Shown in pieces: positions 1-10,479 of a stretch of DNA of 64,000 bases (positions within the stretch are counted from its first letter, which is position 1; every line of letters begins with the position of its first letter). The DNA is from Phellopilus nigrolimitatus (lineage: Eukaryota > Basidiomycota > Agaricomycetes > Hymenochaetales > Hymenochaetaceae), in assembly GCA_021029095.1 (NCBI GenBank), contig JAJOHG010000083.1, positions 53,732 to 117,731 on the forward strand. The letters run 5' to 3'. A model generated the notes under the pieces. That model searched no databases and was not told the origin of the DNA. It saw nothing but the letters and a program-made list of their open reading frames with translations. Both the position numbers and the translations under genes were made by a program.

Positions 1-80
1 GGATGCAAACCAAGCAAACCTCTTATTAACACATTAAAAATAAAAATAGATAAATAAAGAAACTCATAGCTACTGGAAAG

Positions 81-954
81 TAGGGCTCCGCAACGTACCG
101 TATACTGGTACGTACGTATTTTCGAAACCTGAATACTGGTACGTTCAGTATTAATACGGTCCGTATTTTGAGTTTTCGTGGGCACATACGGTACGGTACT
201 GGTACGGTACTGACCGTATACGGTGATACGTGGTATACGGGTTATGTAAACATAGAAGAAAGTTTCGTTTTGGAAATTTTACAAGAGTTTGTCGCATTTT
301 GCCTTTTTCCGGCATCAAAATCATATTTATTTGTTGAGAAGAGCAAACGGCAGGCAGTGGCAAGAAAAAAAAAAGAGAGGAGGGGGGAGGGGATGGCGGC
401 ACCAAAGTCCCACTTTTATTTTTCCAATTTCATTTGAATCTGCTCTATGACACACGTATGATGCAAAGTAAAAAAGACTGGAAAAGGTAGAAAATTGAGG
501 GAGATAGTCGTGCTCGTCGTTCGACACGACGAGCACAACTATCTCGGTGTCGCGCGCGGCGCGGGAAGCCAGCGGCGTGCGTTGATGGCGATGAAAAGTC
601 ACGTGGATTGCCAACACGGGCAGTGCCGACGATCCACGCTGTGGTGGCACGGCCGCGGTGATGTCAAATAGCCGGCAATCAGCATTTATTTGAAGTATTA
701 TTTGCAGTTGGGAGACTAATACCTAATTAGAGGTATGTACCTCACGATCACATGCTTCTAGTTAGATAGTATGGGTGTAGGGTCACGTATCACGTATTAC
801 GAACGTATACAGACATATTATACGGGTTCAATACGTGTACGGTCACGTAAATACGTGACCGTATTTTAGACCCTCGGAGAGCATTACGATACTGGTACGT
901 GACCGTACCGTACCGTACCGTATTTCGTATATACGGGTACGTTGCGGAGCCCTA
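81..954. mobile_element. Non-autonomous hAT-type DNA transposon (MITE-like), 874 bp
   Basis: The left end TAGGGCTCCGCAACGTACCG is matched in inverted orientation by the right end, which finishes CGTTGCGGAGCCCTA at 954. Immediately outside both ends is the 8-bp direct repeat CTGGAAAG (73-80 and 955-962), a target-site duplication of the length made by hAT transposases. The interior is rich in short variations on TACGGTACGTGACCGTA and has no ORF that looks like a transposase, so the element must be mobilised in trans. A strong internal hairpin lies at about 501-545. Superfamily assignment is inferred from duplication length and the TAGGG-type end. Confidence 0.88.
501..545. repeat. Internal palindrome within the 81-954 element
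   Basis: The arms GAGATAGTCGTGCTCGTCG and CGACGAGCACAACTATCTC are near-perfect reverse complements around a loop of about seven bases. This would fold into a stable hairpin in single-stranded DNA or RNA. It lies roughly in the middle of the element, away from the terminal inverted repeats. Confidence 0.8.
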
Positions 955-962
955 CTGGAAAG

Positions 963-1401
963 GGTGCTGCCGAGTTGGGGGCGCAACGTTTCTGCACAAA
1001 CATATACATAGTCCGTAGCATTAAGGTTTTTTGATATGATGTTTATTGTTAATACACATTATGTGTTCCCTGATGCTGCCAGCCAAGAAACGTCGTGAAA
1101 GAGCTCCGTCGGCTGATGAGTGCATCGGGACCCACAAGAAAGGCCTCTGTCCTCGTTAGAATATGCAGAGTAAAAACTTCAGAATCCACAGTCATCGACC
1201 GCGGTCCTTGAGATGGCCCCCGTCCTTAAGCCGCCCTTCATATTTTGCTTCCACAACACCTTGGGACCACATTACATAGGTGTTTTAATGCTTGGCCTAC
1301 CCAGAGTCCTTATTATTTCTGGCTCAACTAAACAATCTCGAAAAAAATCTCGACCGGGTATATGCAAGCACCCACGCCCACGCCCGCGCCCACGCCCGCG
1401 C
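963..1401. other. Intergenic spacer / 3' flank of the SPFH gene
   Basis: I see no gene here. The stretch lies between the hAT-type element and the stop codon of the minus-strand SPFH gene and probably contains that gene's 3' UTR. The proline- and arginine-rich open frames starting here (1213-1997) are GC-skew shadows of the last SPFH exon. Confidence 0.6.
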
Positions 1402-3869
1402 TTACCGCTGCTGAACCTTCTCAGCCCCCAAGCCCGCCGCAAAGCCCGTCACCAGCGCATTCCCCGCCTGCTCCGCAAGGTTCGCTCCTCCCCCTCCCCC
1501 TCCCCCTCCACCCCCTCCACCCGCACCCACGGGCACGAACACCGCGCGCTCCCCATACGCCGCGACGCGCTGCACGTCGACGCGGCGCAGCAGCACCTCG
1601 CGCGCAAACGGCTCCTGCACGCCCGCGTCGGCTTCCGCGCGGGCCCGCACCGCCTCCGCCTCCGCGCGCGCGGCGAGCCGCGTCGCCGCCGCCGCGGCCT
1701 CCGCCGCGATCTGCGTCGCCTGCGCGGCGGCGCGCGCGGCCGCGACGACTTTGTATGCGTCGGCGTCGACTTGCGTCTGGAGAAGGGGACAGCTGGTTGG
1801 TCAGCGACGAGACGTTTTTTTGGTTGGTGGTGGGAGGGAAGAGGGAGCTGACGTTGAGAGCCTGCGACCTGATCTTGGCCACTGAGAAGGCGCCTTCTTC
1901 CTTCTTGACCTTGTTGCTGTTCTCGCGATCTACGTTCTGCGAAAGAAAAAAAAAAACCCCCCGTCAGATAATACTAAGGAAAAAATGGGGGGCTTGAGCG
2001 TCCTTACTGCAGCCTCGACCTGCGCCTGGAGCGCGCGGGTCGTCAGCTTGTCCATCGTCGCGGCGATCTCGCCCTTGAACTGCCTGTCGATGACCGCTGC
2101 GGGGCACACACCCATCTACTCAGCAAACATATTGAATAGGTTATAATTATAATAGCATGCGCACCCAAGTCCTTCAGGACGATACCGTACTCGAGGGCCG
2201 CAAGGTGCAGGTCGTCCATGGCGCGCGTGCGCAGGGCGTCGATGAACGCCGACGACGACGACGCGTCGTCGCCCCCGCTGTCCATGTTGTCTGGCCCCAG
2301 CGAGCGCTGCTTCACCATCGAGGCGTAGTCCACTGAACAAGGCCGTTACTCTCGACTATTCGGAAGAGAGGGAGAGCGGCGCTTACGGTGCGCGACGATT
2401 TGGGTGAGCACGGACTGCGCTTTGTCCCTTTTTGCCTTTCGGTAAGCGCGTTAAGTGATTGATAAAAAGAAAAACGTGACTTGCCTCAGCGCGTCGTATG
2501 GGGTGCTGTAGCCATGTGTTGCGAGCTTCGTGAAGGAAGAGGTTGTCAGATCAGAAATACCAGGAACTAAATGAGGACCACTGACTTTCATCGGCTCTAT
2601 CAGCTGCCACTTCAGATATATCGTCAGGCTAACGGGCACCTGATCCCGAGTAAAGCTATAGAAGCCCTCATCATCATCACGCACCCGGAAAGAGGAAGGT
2701 TTATCGCTTACATGTCCTTCGTGGGCATCTCGATCTGGTTTTCGCCGAGCGTGAAGAGGCCGCGCAGCGTCACGCTGGAGTCGGTGATGTAGTGCTGGCC
2801 CGCGGGGAGGAGCTCCAGGTCGTCGCCCCTCTGGAGGATCGCGCAGTTACTCGCCGGGACGTTGAGGCTTTGGAAAAATAAAAGCATGAAGTTCCCTTCT
2901 TAGCCAACAAAAGAAACCGCTTCGAACTCACAAGAGCGCGACGACGTACTCCTGCCTCCTCCCCGCGCCCGTACTGCTCGCCATGCGCACCTCCTGCGTC
3001 CAGCCGAGCGTCGCGCGCGTGACGCGGTCCGTCACCGCGTTTGCCAGGTGCGTCTGGTCGACGACCGCGAGCACCCGGTACGCGCCCGCGGCCGCGAGCG
3101 CCGCGAACCCGCCGTGCCGCACGACGAGGATCGCGTTGTGCGGGTCGCGCACGACGGCGGCCTGGTTCTGCGACACCTGCACGATCGTCAGCCCGAGGTG
3201 CTCGATGACGGTGTCGGATACTGCCGAAGCGAGCGCGTCGCGGGGAGGGAGTTAGTGTCAAGATAAGTGAAGGAGGCGGGAAGGGACGCGACGCACTGCC
3301 TTGTGTCCCGTTCCATTTACGCGCCCACCAGTTTCGGAGGGGGAAGCCCGGATAGCGCCCGGGTTTGACGAGCAGCTTGGGCAGCCCGCCGTGGTTGATC
3401 AGTCCAAGCTCGCCGGGGGCGACTTGTCTGCCAATCCAGTCCGTCGGGGTCTGTGTCCATACACTTAGTCAGCAGGCGACTATTGGGAGAGCGGGCGACT
3501 ATTGACTATTGGGAGATAGGAAGACAAATACCTTCGAAGACAGGATTTTATCCCGACCCGCCTGATCGTTAAGAAAAATAATTTCAGCTGCGTCGAAGGG
3601 GGAAAGGCGCTGCAGCCGCTTACTGCTGTCAGCTGGCTGTCCAGCTCCTTGAGAGCAGCAAGGACGCCCTCCTTCCCGATTGCAACGAAGAACGGTCTGT
3701 CTTCGGCGAAGATGTCCCTGGCCCGCGTGAAGGTGTCAAGCACGGGTGTCCTCCGCGGCGCCCTCTCGCGCGAGGCCTTGCCAGGATGCGCAGCGCGACT
3801 GCCGGAACCCTTTTCAGACGTATGATCAGAGCAGCCCTCGACGACAGTCGTGTTGTCCGCAACGCTCAT
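1402..3869 (-). CDS. SPFH/band-7 (prohibitin homology) domain protein
   Basis: Multi-exon gene of roughly 500-560 codons. The chosen start begins MSVADNTT at 3869; an in-frame ATG at 3974 is possible but adds a low-complexity tail. The N-terminal 80 residues look disordered. An exon then reads TPTDWIGRQVAPGELGL...GGLPKLLVKPGRYPGFPLRNWW, the entry to an SPFH fold. Later exons give IFTRDQVPVSLTIYLKWQL, typical of the core, and an Ala/Glu/Arg-rich helix (AARAAAQATQIAAEAAAAATR region), the coiled-coil expected after SPFH domains. SPFH proteins assemble into membrane-associated rings or scaffolds; no transmembrane helix is obvious, so the location is unknown. The tail has a 12-residue glycine run at about 1495-1530. 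One intron (2428-2484) only keeps frame as GC-AG. No precise orthologue is claimed. Confidence 0.8.
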
Positions 3870-5882
3870 GGCGAGATTATTGAATGGTTTAAGACGCTGC
3901 TGCTTCGCGGGGCTCGGCGTGAATGAATGGCAAGGCGCCAGGGCCGGGCGCCCTTTATCGTCTGCGGAAAACATAGCCCCAGTCTGCGCATCGTTCTATC
4001 ACAAGACAGCTGTCGTGCCATCGCAGCGAAAGCAAAAACGCGCAGGCAGCCTGAGCCAGGAATAGCGTACTCCTACATACTTAGCCGAGGAATGCGCGGG
4101 TCGGCCCAAATATAGAATTTGCCGCTGGCCATGCCGGCACAGCGTCTATTTAGCCGTAAACAGTGCTTTGCTGTCCATGATTTGCTTCTTCTTCTTCTTT
4201 CCTCTATCCTCGCGTCTGCATTTTATTATATTATGCAGTCCTGTAGCACGACAGTCAGTCGGCCAAGCATGTCGCAAGTGTGTAGTATATATCGCCACTT
4301 TGCGTTCATTTCATTATCTTTTCTAAAACGACATATCTCCCAAAGACAGTTTTCGGTCCTACGTTCTGTCCAGTTTATAAATACACCCAGCACACACTGC
4401 GCCTATAACGCCGCCGCAAAATTACTGACGAGAAGCCCCTTCTACGCCGGACCGTCGGTCGCAATACTCACGCGACCGACTGTTATACGCACGCCTGCCA
4501 ACTACCAATTAACAATTAATCCACACTCTTCTCATCTCTCTGCATCGCCCACCGTGGCTCCACATCTCGGCCCGCCGACATCGCTTTTCCATCCTCATCT
4601 TCTGTAAACCTGTCTCCAGCAACGCTGCCCAATTTCTCTTCGCCAAAGCCCCGCGACCAAGTCGAGTCTGCACAGGCAGCTGTCCCGCCGGGGCCAGCGG
4701 CCTCTTCTCACTTCCCAGTACAAAAGAACAAAGCTCTGAAAAATCTGTGCCTCGCTTATATCCTCTCTCCTCGCCATGCGCGCGTCGCTTTTCCAACTTC
4801 AACTTCTGTAGACCTGTCTCTGTCTCCAGCAACGCTGCCCAATCTCTCTTCGCCAAGCCCCGCGAGCAAGTCGAGTCTGCACAGGCCAGCAGCCTCTTTC
4901 TCACATTCGAACTCACTTACCCGTACAAAAAAAAAAAGCAGAGCTCTGAAAAATCTGTGCCTCGCTTATATCGCTCTCCTCGCCATGCCATGCGTGGATC
5001 CACGGTCCATCCCTCCAGCCGGCCAAATACACCCAGCTTGCTCCGAGGAAGCCTATCGCTCGCTCGCTCGTCGTCTCCTCCTACTCGAAATGACGAATCT
5101 CTCGGGTGGTCTTTCCCTAGTTTCCCCTTCTGCCATTTTCTGAGAGCCATGTACCCACATACGTACATACAGCACTCAACGGAGCCCAGATCGCAGAAAA
5201 GAGGTCTTATCGCGTACACGCCAGCCACGCGTTTTCTCCCCTTACGGAGGCTTTGGGACACGATCTCGCAGTTCCGATCTTCTTTACGTTTAATAGAAGC
5301 GAGTTCCGACTACAGCAAGCGAATTACTATTCGACACAACCATAGCAGCTCAGTGGTTTCTGGCTTGTGTTCTTCCCTTGCAGTCGGCTTTCGACGCCCA
5401 TCTTCCTTGAAGTTCGGGACAAACAGCCCCCTACTGATGCGCGCCACGCGGATCGGTTATACGCATCGAAGCTCAGTATGTATTTACAAATGCACGAACA
5501 GGATTATCGGTGGTATTAAAAAAAACACAAGGATGTAAGCCACAGGAGTACGGACGCGAGCGCGAAGTCTTCGATGAGAACAGGACAGGGTAAAACATAT
5601 AGAGGTGAGAGCACGAGAGAGAGAGACAGAACCATGAATGAGGTGGGGTACAGAACACGATCATCGGTGATTGATTTCAGAGAAGCACAAAGTTACATCC
5701 TTTTTTGAGTCCATTCCATTTTTGCATGAGGTATCAAGAAGAGGGGGGGGTATCCAGGTTTTGCGTCGATTAAGAATCCTTGAGTAAGAAGAGTCTTTTG
5801 AGTAAAAATTTGGAGTCTCGAGTCTTGAGGTGGAACGAAGAGACCAAAAACAGAACGATAGAGCCAGGATGAATCGAGATCG
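3870..5882. other. 2-kb gene-poor region upstream of the SPFH gene
   Basis: This holds the likely promoter of the minus-strand SPFH gene next to 3869, a tandem duplication (separate entry), and pyrimidine-rich sequence. The open frames at 4119-4607 and 4747-5538 are low in conserved-looking content and partly overlap the duplication, so I do not call genes. The end adjoining 5882 would be the 3' UTR of the next minus-strand gene. Confidence 0.55.
4580..4993. repeat. Diverged tandem duplication, two units of about 205 bp
   Basis: Unit 1 (about 4580-4784) and unit 2 (about 4786-4993) share long blocks in the same order: TCGCTTTTCCA, CAGCAACGCTGCCCAAT, CTCTTCGCCAA, AAGTCGAGTCTGCACAGG, and CTCTGAAAAATCTGTGCCTC followed by GCTTATAT. 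Differences are small indels, including a longer A-run in unit 2. Both units carry the same potential promoter-like GCTTATAT motif. Function unknown. Confidence 0.85.
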
Positions 5883-7839
5883 TCACATGAAGTTGAAGAG
5901 CGTTGGAGGGTACGAGTTGCCGTTGCAGTTGCCGTTGACGCTGACGTGCCCGCCGCCGGCGTCAGAGCCGTCCACCGTCGGAAAGTCCGAGTTGCCCCAA
6001 CCGACCTTCCAGCGCCCGCTCTGCTGGCACTTGGCAGCCTGCTCCATGATCGTGTGGTAGAGTCCGGAATTGAAGCCAACGCACTGCAGGCCTACGCATG
6101 CGATCTTGAGCGCCCCCGCTGCGTACAGTTGCGAAACCTCGTAGTGTACGGTGGGCGACGTGTTCTTGCGGCCCACAAGCGTCTCTTTAACCAGCATCGA
6201 CGAAGCCTAGATGTGCGTATGAGAAAAGGGCACGCAGTGTGTATTAGCAACGACAGCGCGAAGAAAACAAACGCAACCGAGCCGAGTGTACCTCAGGGTC
6301 TAGCACCTCCCATTCTTTTGTGTTGAAGTCTTCTAGGCGTAGGGCGACGTATTGACCAGCGTAATACCACTTTCCTTCCCTGTTGAAGAAGCATTCTAAT
6401 GATTCATAAGAATACAATTAAAGGCATCGTTAGGAGTAATCGGGTAGTTCACCTGTCGCTTTCGTCATTCGACCCCTGGGATCAACCTCGCTCCAAGTGT
6501 GAGCGGTTGGGACGCGAGGTTTGGCTGTGCACTTATACAGTGGAGTAAGAAAATATCCGTGCTCTTCGCGTTCAGAGCACCAATACGTCGTTTTGTCGTG
6601 GAAAGCACGATAGCCCGCGAGACTACAAGACGTTAATTGAAAGGCAAGAATAAGTGCATTAAAAATCTTGACCTGTTCCTGAGCGACTGTAACAATTATT
6701 GAGAATGAAGCGAGCAGCCGATCCGAAGCCACACTTACTCCTGTTGTGTTGCCCAGAAATTCATGGATCGTGAACGGTGCTGGGATCATAATAGGTTTGA
6801 GGACGTCGTCAGGAATCCCAGAAGGTATTGGCAAAGAGGCTAGGACTGCGTCTCTCGCTCGCATCATGTCCGCTGGATCACGCGAGTTCGAGCTCACCTG
6901 CATATAATCATCATGACAAGAAACCTTGGACAAAAGGAGCACTAACCATGTGGAAAGCGTGGCTGTCGGCGAGCTTGAGGTACGGTGACGCAGCAACACT
7001 AGAATTGGTCCCATGAAATGCAGATACTGAATGGGGTCTAGGTCCGATAGCAAGGCGGTCGATGTCATTTGTGATAGGCTGAAGGGCCTACGGAGACAGT
7101 CAGACTAGAAAAGCTCGAAACGTCGAAAGAAGCACCTTGTCTATGTTATCATTACTTTCCACAGCGGTTGAGAAAGAGAAAGAATCATCCACGCCGGCGA
7201 AGAGAGCGCTTGCACTGGTGGCCTCCACCGACGATTGCGGCGTTGACCCGCATGTTCCATTCTTCTGAACTTCGTCGCTTTCCTTAAGCTTGCATATCAC
7301 CTCACGCAGACGTTGCATTTCGTCTTCCGCAGCTTTTCGTTCCTCCGCTCGAGCTTGCTCAGCAGCTTCCTTCACGCGATTATCGGCCTCTATCAGACGA
7401 TGCTCAAGCTCCGACTTCTCGCTCTGAAGACGGCCAATGGCGAGTGCCTTTTCTTTGATGGAGTCGTACGCCGACGCAAGACGCTGTACTGCAGAGTCTC
7501 GAGCACTGGTCGCCTCTATAGCGCGCATCTTCTCGACCTGCAGCTCAATCGCCATATCTGCCGCGCGAAGAGGGTCCTGGCCGCCGCGACAAGAATAAGT
7601 CGAGCATATGAGTGGCAAGAATATCCGCTCACCATCAACTTGAGTAGTTCGATCTCTCTTCTCGCCTGCCTAAGCTCCTCGAAAACGTCCGAGCCATTGC
7701 CACCGCTCGAAGGACCACCGGGAGGTGGAGGCAAAGGCGACGCACCGCGAGACGGAAACCCAGGAGGAGCAGATAGCAACGAAGGACCCGTATACTCGTC
7801 GGGACTTCTGTCTGGCGGAGTCAGCGCGTCGTCGAACAT
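5883..7839 (-). CDS. Coiled-coil protein with C-terminal DUF6697-like domain
   Basis: The start at 7839 gives MFDDALTPPDRSPDEY. The first exon is Pro/Gly-rich and ends ELRQARREIELLKLM, joined in frame by a GT-AG intron to DPLRAADMAIELQVEKM. A long heptad-rich coiled coil follows (RLQSEKSELEHRLIEADNRV, EQARAEERKAAEDEMQRLRE). The C-terminal half, spread over several exons, contains GYRAFHDKTTYWC, FFNREGKWYYAGQYVALRLE and GLYHTIMEQAAKCQQSG before the stop at 5883. This layout resembles basidiomycete proteins with the uncharacterised DUF6697 domain; I recognise the pattern but cannot confirm the family. No catalytic motif or membrane segment is apparent. A fold-back MITE sits 58 bp upstream of the start codon. 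Confidence 0.7.
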
Positions 7840-7897
7840 GGTGCCAAACCGAGCTCAAGAGCGCGTCGACGTTGTGGCAAGTATCAAGAGTTTTGGA

Positions 7898-8059
7898 TAG
7901 TGCTGCCGGAAGGCAAGGCAAGGCAAGGCAAGGCAAGGTCAAGGTACCTTGACACCAAATTACTCGATTTGGACAAGCCATCATTGATTCGCGTCCAAAT
8001 CGAGTAATTTGGCGTCAAGGTACCTTGGCCTTGCCTTGCCTTGCCTTCCGGCAGCACTA
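7898..8059. mobile_element. 162-bp fold-back hAT MITE
   Basis: Almost the whole element is one inverted repeat. The left arm starts TAGTGCTGCCGGAAGGC, passes through AAGGCAAGGCA repeats and ends near ATTACTCGATTTGGAC; the right arm is its reverse complement and ends GCCTTCCGGCAGCACTA. The 8-bp direct repeat GTTTTGGA flanks it at 7890-7897 and 8060-8067, a hAT-type target duplication. The two arms of about 70 bp leave a loop of only about 20 bp. Its right flank is the upstream region of the next plus-strand gene. Confidence 0.92.
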
Positions 8060-8067
8060 GTTTTGGA

Positions 8068-8759
8068 CGGACGCGTTTCTCCAGCGTTCCTGAAACGTCG
8101 AAGTTTCTCACACTGCGCGCCTCTTACCATCACAATCACTATACGTACGAAAAATACACGATACATAATATGTACGTACTACCCCCTCCCTGGAAACCAA
8201 TACTCATGTCTCTCATACTGAAAGCTAGTCTCTGAAACTTGTGTCAAGGTTCCTTCCGTTTCTCCTGAAAGAATCTACCTTGCAGATGCTTGGATTACTG
8301 GAGCCTGAAGATCTTCAACATGTCTGTTAACCAGCGCTAAGCTCGAGTCTCATGTATGTAACTTGTATATACGCGAGAACAGAAAAGCTTGCTTCGCGGT
8401 GCTTCTTCCAGATGGGACTTCTCAGTCTACCAATCAGTATCGAACCGCCCATCCCCGCCGAACGGCATGATCATTGCGCGTAACCCTGAGCGCTGCCTCG
8501 CCAAACAAGTGTGATGGAGTTTAGCGCTGGGCCAACAAGAAAACCAATCGCCCGCAAAGCCGCAGATCAACTTTGTCCTAACAACCCCCTCCCGCCCGTC
8601 CTCCTTCTTTGCCTCTTCCACCCTCTAGACACGCCCCACTGCAGGCAGTCCTCACCTTCTTTTCTACTCCTTTCCCAGGAGCTACGCTGTAAGCCTTTCT
8701 ACTCAAAAACGTACTACATACTGTCGCTAACGAGGGGCGTCATCTAAACTGCAGCAAGA
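8068..8759. promoter_or_regulatory. Upstream region of the membrane-protein gene at 8760
   Basis: About 690 bp lie between the MITE and the ATG at 8760 with no supported ORF. A pyrimidine-rich block (about 8570-8690) lies shortly before the start codon, common in fungal core promoters. No specific factor site is identified. Confidence 0.4.
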
Positions 8760-10145
8760 ATGCGGTCTATAGTGATATATCTATATCTCGCATCACTTGT
8801 ACCTCGTATATCAGCGATTCTCGTGAATGTGACGATCGATGACCAGTTCGGAGACCCGACGAATGGAGAGCAGATTACTTACAACCCACCATCAGCATGG
8901 CAGACAGGCCAAAATTGCCAGCTCTGCACAGCCAAGCCTTCGCCAGCGAGCGACGCATACATGGCAACATGGCATGACGCATCTTTCAACCCAGCCGGGA
9001 CGGCGACGAACAATGTAGCCGGACAGATCATCCAAGCGTCTGTGTCTTTCACCGGTGAGCCGTGCAATTTGTCTGTGCCACCCCGCGAGAGAAAGTCTCC
9101 TCACATCGCAAAAACTGCAACGCATTAGGCTCCGCCGTGTACGTAACTTGCATCCTGACTGGGTCAAGCGTCTCACCCGATGGGAACACCGACATGACCT
9201 TCAAGATCGACGGCGTCGCGGTTGGCGTTTTCCAGCAAGCTCCGAACAATGATACCTCCTACCACTTCAACACAACCGTCTTTTCCACGAGCGGCCTTTC
9301 GAACTCCCTGCATAATTTTACACTCGAGTCTGGTCATGCAGGGAATAAGGCTCTTGTGATGCTTGACTCTATCACGTATACGTAGGTCTGCGCTCTACTC
9401 CAGTTTGATACTTCTGACTTACCCGGTCGTGACAAGCACGGATAACGGCTTGGGCGGGAGCTCCACCAGCTCAAGCAGCCCCACAGGCCAAGCAGACAGC
9501 TCTTCGAGTAGCTCCGGGGGCTCAAAGATGCCAGTGATCGTCGGAACCATCGTCGGAGCCATAATTGTCGTGGGCGCTGCGATCATCGGTCTCTTCGTGT
9601 ATATGCGCAAGCGACGGCGCCCGGAGCGGGGCGCGCGCGTCTCCATTGATTCCTCCCCAATGGCTTCTGCGTTTGAACGCCCTTTGCCTCGCGACCTCGT
9701 CGCAGAGATGCGGAGCGTGCCGTACGTCCTCCCGGAGACGCCCGCCCACATCGCTAGTGCCGTACCGCGTAGCATGCATCAAAGGGCGTATTCCGGAGCG
9801 GCCGCGGGTGTGTCACATAGCGGAGTGAACTACGCGCGCCAAAACGAGTCTGACGTCCGCCCGGAGACGTCCACGCACAACTTCAGTGCTGCGTCACACG
9901 GCATGCAATATAGGTCATATCCTGGAACGGCCGAGGGCCAAACCGAATCCAATAGATGGACGTATTCCGATGCTTTGTCTTCCCAGCGTGCGAGACGCGA
10001 CTCGATTACATATGTACAAAATGGCGCAGTATCTGACGCGGCCGCCTCTGAAATGGACGCGGGCATCAATGCCCCTCCTGCTTATAGCGCCGCTGAGTCC
10101 ATGACCCCGCACGCGTACTTGCCGGACCCTCACCACAAGTCATAG
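8760..10145 (+). CDS. Secreted-type single-pass membrane protein, Ser-rich
   Basis: Three exons (8760-9054, 9129-9381, 9437-10145) with GT-AG introns in phases 1 and 2 give 418 residues. Residues 1-20 are a hydrophobic signal peptide. The ectodomain has several N-x-S/T sites (NVT, NDT, NTT, NFT) and two cysteines near its start in QNCQLCTA. A Ser/Gly-rich stalk precedes one strong transmembrane helix (VIVGTIVGAIIVVGAAIIGL region) followed by basic residues RKRRR. The cytoplasmic tail of about 200 residues is polar, with PPAYSAAE near the C-terminus. The architecture is a very common agaricomycete type of unknown function, plausibly a cell-surface sensor; that role is inference. Confidence 0.85.
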
Positions 10146-10479
10146 CATGTAGTGTTCTATATTCTGGTGGAGATCTTGTAAATTCCGTGTACTTTCTCTG
10201 TGATTGATCTTTATCTTCTCTCTTCCGGTTCTTTTCTCGTTTCAATGGATCCATAGCTGGTGTGAATTAATTGGACTTATAATATATAGTACTCGTTTGG
10301 TTGTAGAACGATCGAGCGGAAGCGTATCGGATTACTTCTGTATCATGAATTCTTAACGCGTTTATCTTCCAGTACGAGGGTCATGATAAAAGAAAACCAA
10401 AAGATAGAATCCACATTAAATGTCCTCCGCAATCTTAGATACGCCAATGCATTTGCTCGTATATGATCCACTTCCGTGC
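10146..10479. other. Convergent intergenic spacer
   Basis: This AT-rich spacer separates the 3' ends of the plus-strand membrane protein and the minus-strand dehydrogenase. No ORF is supported; it should contain both transcript ends. Confidence 0.5.

Noticed and set aside
168..650. Short ORFs inside the first hAT-type element as transposase remnants
   Set aside because: They are made of the element's own repeats and show no transposase motifs such as the hAT dimerisation region.
1213..1997. Long Pro/Arg-rich plus-strand ORFs
   Set aside because: They are antisense shadows of the GC-rich last exons of the SPFH gene and have no conserved content.
4119..5538. ORFs of 162 and 263 codons in the gene-poor spacer
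   Set aside because: Composition is random-looking, there is no start context or family motif, and the second overlaps the tandem duplication.
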